The notes beneath the pieces were generated by a model. It did no database searches. It saw only the letters and a program-made list of their open reading frames with translations, and had not been told where the DNA came from. DNA of 43,650 bases from Desulfobacterales bacterium. Its GTDB lineage: Bacteria > Desulfobacterota > Desulfobacteria > Desulfobacterales > JAEINQ01. Position numbers and translations under genes: made by a program. The DNA lies in NCBI GenBank assembly GCA_016342285.1, contig JAEINQ010000061.1, positions 1-43,650 of the forward strand. Direction: 5' to 3'. Position 1 is the stretch's first letter, and each line of letters starts with the position of its first letter. Shown here in pieces: positions 38,783-43,650 of the stretch.

Positions 38783-41227
38783 ATGACGTCTGTTGTGCAT
38801 CCCGGCGGGACCGTACTGGACGCCGCTCCGGCCGACCCCACCGCCAACCTCGTCCAACCGCCCGGCCATGTGACCATGGGGAACCCGACGCCAAAAGCCC
38901 ATACGCCCCCTGACGCCCCCAAGGCGATTTCAACGGGGACAACACCCCTTCCGGAACTGCCCTCCGAGGCGTGTCGTATCCCCCAGGACCGTTACCGGGT
39001 CTTTTTGGAGGATGTCGCAGACGGGTTTTACGAAACCGGGCTCCATGGCGATTTCGTTTTCTTCAACAGGGCCATGTGCCGTATCTTCGGGTATCCGGAG
39101 GAGGAGATTCTCGGTAAAAATTATCGGGCCTTTATGGATTCGCACAATGCCCATATCGCCTTTGAAGCGTTTAACAATATCTACCGGACCGGCCGTCAGG
39201 ACTCCGTTATCGTATGGGAAATCATCCGAAAGGACGGCCAGCGGCGAACCCTGGAGATTTCCGCAAACCTGATCTACGACGAGGGGGGGAAGAAGACGGG
39301 ATTTCGGGGCATTGCCCGGGATATGACCGAAAAATACCGGACCCAGGCGGCCCTTGAAGCCTCTCGTAAACATGCCCACAAGCAGCATCTGGCCAGCCGG
39401 CAGGCTGAGTTGCGATACCTGGCCTTTCTGAAATTTTTCCCCGATCCGGTCTTTGTCTTCAACCTGGACCACACGGTCTCTTATCTCAATCCGGCTTTTG
39501 AATCGGTGTTCGGATGGTCGCTGGACGAACTCCACGGCCAGCGGATCCCTTTTGTCCCGGACCATGAAAAGGCCGAAACCATTGCCGGCCTGAAGGTTCT
39601 TGATCGCGACAAATCCATCCGCGGGTTTGAGACCCAGCGGCTGACCCGTGACGGCCGATTGCTGGACATCATTCTCGACGGCGCCATCTATTACGACGAA
39701 AACAACCAACCGGCCGGGCAGGTGGTGACCCTTCGAGACATCACCAGGGAAAAGCGCCTGACCCGAAGCAATCAGGCCCTGTTCCGCATTGCCAAGGCCC
39801 TGCATCGGTTCAGACAGCTCGACGACCGTCTCAATTTCATTACCCGCGAAGTGCAGTCGCTGATCGATGTTGCCGGGGCCTCGGTCATTTTGCTTGATGA
39901 GGAGAAACAGGAGTTCTTTTTCCGCGTGGCAGCCTACGAAGACCGGGAAACCGGAAAACGGATGCAAGAAATCCGGTTTCCGGCAGACAAGGGGGTGGCC
40001 GGCGAAGTCTACCGCACGGGGCGACCGCTGATCGTGCCGAATACGGACCAGAGTCCCTATTTTTTCAAGCAGGTGGATGACAAGGCCGGGTATCGGACCC
40101 ACAGCATGCTCGATGTTCCCATTCGTCTCGAAAATCGCATGATCGGGGTGCTGTGCGCGGTGAACAAAAAGACGGGCACCTTTGATCAGACCGACGAGGA
40201 ACTGCTATCCACCATTGCCAACATGGTGGCGTTGCCCATTGAAAACGCCCGGATCAACGAAGCGCTGGAGCAATCCTATGACGAGGTGACCAGTCTCAAC
40301 CGTGCCAAGGACCGGGTGATCCATCGACTCTCCCACGAGCTCAAGACGCCGGTCTCTGTCCTGGCCGGCTCTCTGGCCCTGCTGGCGCGAAAAGCCAGCG
40401 AGACAGGCGATCCGGGTTTCCAGCGCGTCCTGAAGCGGGCCCAGCGAAACCTGCAGCGCATTTTGGACCTGCAGTACGAAATCGAAGACATTTTTCGAAC
40501 CGGCGAATACGCCACCCACCGCATGCTTCATACCCTTTTGGACGTTTGCTCGGACGAACTCGAGTTGCTGGTCACCGAGGCATTGACTGAGACCCATTCC
40601 AATGCCGACGCCATTGTTCAGGGTATTCGGGATCGGATCGATGACCTCTTTGCTCCGGTCGATGTCGTTTCAACGGCGGTCTCCCTCGAACCCAGCGTCC
40701 GTGGCATCTTAGAGCGCATGGCCAAAAAATTTAGTCACCGGCAGTGCCGGCTGATTTCCAAACTCAGGCCGGTGCCGCGGGTGGAAATTCCGACGGAGGT
40801 GCTTGAAAAGGTCGTGACCGGCCTGGTGCGCAACGCCGTGGAAAACACACCGGACCAGGGACGCATCGAAGTCGGGCTCCATGACGCCGTGGACGGGCCG
40901 CTGCTGACGGTCAGGGATTTTGGCGTGGGGGTGACGGACCAACACCGGGCCTTGCTCTTTGAAAGCTATTTTTCAGCGGCCGACCCCATGGTCTACGCCA
41001 CCAAAAAACCGTATGACTTCAATGCGGGCGGCAAGGGGTTCGACCTGCTGCGCATGAAGATTTTCTCGGAACGCTACCATTTTGCCATTGATATGATCAC
41101 GACCCGGTGCAAATACATACCGCGAGAAGAAGATGTTTGCCCCGGCCGGATCGAGGACTGCCCGCACTGCCGGACGGTGGCGGACTGCCTCGACTCGGGA
41201 GGCACCACGGTGACCGTACAGTTTTAG
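38783..41227 (+). CDS. Cytosolic PAS-PAS-GAF sensor histidine kinase with C-terminal cysteine cluster
   Basis: Signal-sensing kinase, 814 residues, without membrane spans. Layout: Pro/Ala-rich N-terminal stretch (1-70), PAS 1 (about 70-190, DVADGFYETGLHGDFVFFN), PAS 2 (about 208-330, FFPDPVFVFNLDHTVSYLN), GAF (about 340-495, FPADKGVAGEVYRTGRPLIV), HisKA with phosphoacceptor H518 (RLSHELKTPVS), an unusually long linker, then HATPase with N box N684 (LVRNAVENT), G1 D712-FGVG and G2 G749-GKGFDL. Odd: after G2 comes a Cys cluster, C776, C786, C793, C796, C802, inside the last part of the ATPase domain, suggesting a metal or iron-sulfur site or redox sensing. Followed by a second kinase and a response regulator. 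Confidence 0.92.
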   Translation: MTSVVHPGGTVLDAAPADPTANLVQPPGHVTMGNPTPKAHTPPDAPKAISTGTTPLPELPSEACRIPQDRYRVFLEDVADGFYETGLHGDFVFFNRAMCRIFGYPEEEILGKNYRAFMDSHNAHIAFEAFNNIYRTGRQDSVIVWEIIRKDGQRRTLEISANLIYDEGGKKTGFRGIARDMTEKYRTQAALEASRKHAHKQHLASRQAELRYLAFLKFFPDPVFVFNLDHTVSYLNPAFESVFGWSLDELHGQRIPFVPDHEKAETIAGLKVLDRDKSIRGFETQRLTRDGRLLDIILDGAIYYDENNQPAGQVVTLRDITREKRLTRSNQALFRIAKALHRFRQLDDRLNFITREVQSLIDVAGASVILLDEEKQEFFFRVAAYEDRETGKRMQEIRFPADKGVAGEVYRTGRPLIVPNTDQSPYFFKQVDDKAGYRTHSMLDVPIRLENRMIGVLCAVNKKTGTFDQTDEELLSTIANMVALPIENARINEALEQSYDEVTSLNRAKDRVIHRLSHELKTPVSVLAGSLALLARKASETGDPGFQRVLKRAQRNLQRILDLQYEIEDIFRTGEYATHRMLHTLLDVCSDELELLVTEALTETHSNADAIVQGIRDRIDDLFAPVDVVSTAVSLEPSVRGILERMAKKFSHRQCRLISKLRPVPRVEIPTEVLEKVVTGLVRNAVENTPDQGRIEVGLHDAVDGPLLTVRDFGVGVTDQHRALLFESYFSAADPMVYATKKPYDFNAGGKGFDLLRMKIFSERYHFAIDMITTRCKYIPREEDVCPGRIEDCPHCRTVADCLDSGGTTVTVQF

Positions 41228-41362
41228 ACAATTCAGGCATTTTAGGCTCTTTGAACTTCAAGCATCTAAAGACGACCCCCCATGGGCAAACCAAAACTTG
41301 GTCCTCTGGGCGTGAATTTATTAAACCTTTGTCTGGATGGGTCCCCATCCGTTTGACTTGAC

Positions 41363-42196
41363 ATGATGCGACGAAAAGATAAAAAACAGCCAAACCCTTC
41401 TTTAGCCTGCGGCCCCGACAGCCGGTTTTTTCAGGAAGTCGAGATCGAGTTTCTGGTCCATGAACTCAAAGACCCCCTGTCGGTGATCGAAACCGGTATC
41501 CGCACCCTAATGGAAAAACAGGACAAATACGGCGTACTGGGTGAACGCCAGCAGCGGACCCTGAACCGCGTTTTGAGAAACTCGGTCAAGACCCGACAGA
41601 TGGTCTACGATCTGCTGGAGGTCGGCCGCGCCCAGGCAGCCTGTATGACCTGTTGCCTGTTTTTACCCCGGCAGGCCGTGCTTGCAGCCCTCATGTCTGC
41701 CCTGGAGACCTTTTCGGAGGGGACGGATGTGCCGGGTGGTGAGACCCCCAACGAAGGGGAGGTCCAGCGCTTTTTAGAGATGTCCGGAATCTTTCTGGAC
41801 GTCTCCCCGCAGGCGGAGGCAACGGAACTCTACCATGACGAGTTCAAGTTCCGGAGCATTGCCGGCAACCTCATCAAAAACGCCCTTCAGTATCGTCGCG
41901 AGCGGATGGCGGTGGCGCTGGAGAGTGACGGTGACACGCTGGTGGTCAGTGTGAGCGATGACGGTCCCGGCATCGACCCCCAGCACCATGAAGCGGTCTT
42001 CCAGCGCTACATCCGCGGCGTCGGAGCCGTTGCCGATTTGCCACGAAGCGGACACGGGCTGGGGCTGGCCTGTTCGCGAATTCTGGCCCGCAGCATGGGC
42101 GGGGATATTCTATTGGAGAGCCGCCGGGGGAAGGGCGCCCGGTTCCGGTTGCATCTACCCATATCGACAATCGTTGAGAGAGGGGACAAGTCATGA
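41363..42196 (+). CDS. Short cytosolic sensor histidine kinase
   Basis: 277 residues with no recognisable input domain before the HisKA helix, where H33 is the predicted phosphoacceptor (FLVHELKDPLSVIETG). The HATPase part has the N box GNLIKNALQ, G1 SDDGPGID and G2 GHGLGLACSRILA, and ends RFRLHLPIS. A CMTCC motif in the linker is unusual. ATG 41363 or 41366; no clear Shine-Dalgarno. Its last 4 bases overlap the response regulator start, so the two are translationally coupled and surely partners. Upstream 41228-41362 shows nothing else. Confidence 0.9.
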   Translation: MMRRKDKKQPNPSLACGPDSRFFQEVEIEFLVHELKDPLSVIETGIRTLMEKQDKYGVLGERQQRTLNRVLRNSVKTRQMVYDLLEVGRAQAACMTCCLFLPRQAVLAALMSALETFSEGTDVPGGETPNEGEVQRFLEMSGIFLDVSPQAEATELYHDEFKFRSIAGNLIKNALQYRRERMAVALESDGDTLVVSVSDDGPGIDPQHHEAVFQRYIRGVGAVADLPRSGHGLGLACSRILARSMGGDILLESRRGKGARFRLHLPISTIVERGDKS

Positions 42197-42750
42197 CCGA
42201 ACAGACTTCCTACATCAAAGGCAAGCGCATCCTGGCAGTGGACGACGAAGAGGATATCCTGGAGACCATCGAAGACATCCTCGATGAAGCCCAAGTGGAC
42301 CGGGCCACGGATTACGCCAGTGCTTCGGCAAGAATACGTGGCCACCGTTATGATCTGGCCATTTTGGACATCATGGGGGTCAACGGGCTGAAACTTCTGG
42401 AAGAGGCCGTGGAAAAGGGCATCCCGACGGTGATGCTTACCGCCCATGCGGTCAATCCCGAGACCCTCATGGAATCGATCCGAAAAGGGGCCATTTCCTA
42501 CCTGCCCAAGGAAACCCTGGCCGATCTCGACGAACTGCTCAATGCGCTGCTGGGCGCCCAAGAGCGGGGCGAGCCGCCCTGGCGCCTTCTCTTTGAGCGC
42601 CTGGGGGACTATTTCGACGAACGGTTCGGGGCCGACTGGAAAGAAAAGGACAGCGCCTTCTGGTCCGAGTTCAGTCGCACCTACCAGGTCGGCAAGGGGA
42701 TTTCCCAGCGCCTGCTCCACGACGAACGGGTCCGGGGCAAGGGGGTTTAG
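42193..42750 (+). CDS. Response regulator with receiver domain and short unclassified C-terminus
   Basis: 185 residues. Receiver domain at about 10-125: acidic pocket D17-D18, phosphoacceptor D59 (YDLAILDIMG), conserved Thr in VMLTAHA and Lys in YLPKE. The remaining ~60 residues (FERLGDYFDERFGADWKEKD onward) are charged and predicted helical, with no DNA-binding, GGDEF or other output domain that I recognise. Overlaps the upstream kinase (ATGA). May act by protein-protein interaction or phosphorelay rather than transcription. Confidence 0.92.
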   Translation: MTEQTSYIKGKRILAVDDEEDILETIEDILDEAQVDRATDYASASARIRGHRYDLAILDIMGVNGLKLLEEAVEKGIPTVMLTAHAVNPETLMESIRKGAISYLPKETLADLDELLNALLGAQERGEPPWRLLFERLGDYFDERFGADWKEKDSAFWSEFSRTYQVGKGISQRLLHDERVRGKGV

Positions 42751-42835
42751 GGATGGTCAAGGATGACAGCCCAGTGGAAAGCGGTTCTTTTTTAACCACA
42801 GAGTTCATATCACAAAGTGTAAATTTTAAGTATGT

Positions 42836-42882
42836 CCCCAATAACCTTGAAATATTTTTACTGTATTTGAAAGTTATTGGGG
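42836..42882. repeat. 47-nt imperfect hairpin ahead of the methyltransferase gene
   Basis: CCCCAATAAC (42836-42845) and GTTATTGGGG (42873-42882) are perfect 10-bp inverted arms. The interior also pairs partly (TT/AA and AAATA-type pairs), giving a long AT-rich stem. The context GTATGTCCCCA resembles ends of small dispersed repeats associated with transposases, but no second copy is in this window. A bidirectional terminator is an alternative. Confidence 0.6.
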
Positions 42883-42929
42883 CACCGATCGTTTCGTCGG
42901 ATTAATCTATTATCAGGCAGGATATATCA

Positions 42930-43538
42930 TTGGAATCCATGGGCTATTGGGAGAGGCGGTATGCCCAAGGGGGCACGTCGGGGGCTGGCTCATATGGCAG
43001 ACTATCCGGATTCAAGGCCGAGGTGCTCAACGCCTTCGTTCAGGAACGCCGAGTTCAAAGTGTCATCGAGTTCGGATGTGGTGACGGCAACCAACTTACG
43101 CTGGCTCGATATCCTTCTTATGTAGGGCTTGACGTGTCAAAAACTGCGGTTTCCCTCTGCGGGAGGCGTTTTGCAATGGCTCCAGATAAGAGCTTTTTCA
43201 TATACGCGCCAGGCTGTTTTTTTGATCGTGCCGGGTTGTTTTCCGCCGATTTGGGGATTTCGCTGGACGTGTGCTACCACTTGCTTGAGGAGGACGTTTA
43301 CCAGTGTTATATGCAGGATCTATTCTCTGCCTCTCTCCGATATGTCGCGATTTATTCATCGAATTTCGAAGCCACTGAAGGTTATTCCCCCCATATGCGC
43401 CATCGCAAAATCACGGCATGGCCTGCCATACACATGCCCGATTGGAAGCCTTTGTTTAAAGTCAATAACCGCTATCCGTTTGACCCTAAGGATCCGGAGA
43501 ACACCTCCTTATCAGATTTCTATTTTTGGGAAAAATAA
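42930..43538 (+). CDS. Class I SAM-dependent methyltransferase (small, substrate unknown)
   Basis: 202 residues. Motif I VIEFGCGDGNQL (about residues 45-56) is the glycine-rich SAM-binding loop, followed by an acidic residue at the end of the next strand (YVGLDVSKTA) and the later strand LGISLDVCYHLLEE. N-terminal MGYWERRYAQGGTSGAGSYG resembles bacterial methyltransferases of glycan clusters. TTG at 42930 has AGGCAGGA 7 nt upstream; ATG 42939 is the alternative. Sequence is AT-richer than the rest of the window, which may indicate horizontal acquisition. No functional partner is visible. Confidence 0.8.
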   Translation: MESMGYWERRYAQGGTSGAGSYGRLSGFKAEVLNAFVQERRVQSVIEFGCGDGNQLTLARYPSYVGLDVSKTAVSLCGRRFAMAPDKSFFIYAPGCFFDRAGLFSADLGISLDVCYHLLEEDVYQCYMQDLFSASLRYVAIYSSNFEATEGYSPHMRHRKITAWPAIHMPDWKPLFKVNNRYPFDPKDPENTSLSDFYFWEK

Positions 43539-43581
43539 TGAACTAATCACCGTGCCAAGAAATTATTGGCTCTTCGCTGTT

Positions 43582-43650
43582 TCATATGGGTAAAACGGTG
43601 CCGGCCAGGGCCAGAAGGGTGCCTTCTCGCGGCTCGGAACTGTCTGAGCC
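43582..43650 (-). CDS. 3' end of a minus-strand gene (fragment)
   Basis: On the minus strand, from the window edge to a TGA at 43584-43582, the frame reads GSDSSEPREGTLLALAGTVL plus two residues. The composition is protein-like and GC-rich compared with the bases next to it, so this is probably the C-terminus of a gene that begins outside the window. 22 codons are too few to name a family. Confidence 0.3.
   Translation of the reverse strand, partial: GSDSSEPREGTLLALAGTVLPI

Overview
The window carries the main translation and transcription gene cluster of a Gram-negative bacterium. It most likely comes from the Desulfobacterota (former Deltaproteobacteria, Desulfobacterales-like). That placement is inference from gene order, mixed codon use of moderate GC, the TRAP/AcuA/tandem-ACT neighbourhood and the style of the sensor kinases; no 16S gene is present.

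Layout. (1) 1-1263, minus strand: 3'-truncated MltD-type lytic transglycosylase lipoprotein. (2) 1264-1897: non-coding, ending in a promoter. (3) 1898-33208, plus strand, about 31 kb without interruption: tRNA-Thr(TGT), tRNA-Tyr, tRNA-Gly, tRNA-Thr(GGT), tuf, rpmG, tRNA-Trp, secE, nusG, rplKAJL, rpoBC, rpsLG, a second tuf, then the fused S10, spc and alpha operons from rpsJ to rplQ, closed by a strong intrinsic terminator. The tRNA-tuf head has the order of E. coli thrU-tyrU-glyT-thrT-tufB. fusA is missing between rpsG and tuf, and adk/map are missing between secY and infA. (4) 33479-36767: TRAP transporter dctP, terminator, dctQ, dctM. (5) 36828-38739: a GNAT acetyltransferase, an AcuA-family acetyltransferase and a tandem-ACT protein, a set that suggests control of acyl-CoA or acetyl-CoA metabolism. 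(6) 38783-42750: two histidine kinases and a single-domain response regulator. (7) 42751-43650: AT-richer tail with a hairpin, a SAM-dependent methyltransferase and the 3' end of a minus-strand gene.

How the genes work together: region 3 supplies RNA polymerase core (alpha, beta, beta'), 31 ribosomal proteins, EF-Tu, IF-1, NusG and the SecYE translocon as one largely co-oriented unit. Conserved RNA structures (L10 leader, rplL-rpoB nested stem) adjust relative output. Regions 4-6 look like nutrient uptake, metabolic acetylation and signalling genes downstream of the cluster.

Most notable observation: RpoC carries an insert of about 99 residues (nt 13681-13977) that reads as a parvulin (PpiC-type) peptidyl-prolyl isomerase fold placed after the active-site region. 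Others worth a look are a 5-cysteine cluster in the C-terminal lobe of the first kinase, an 11-G homopolymer inside rplB, five TTG-initiated ribosomal protein genes, a near-perfect 16-bp inverted repeat between tRNA-Trp and secE, and two tuf copies with only two synonymous differences seen.
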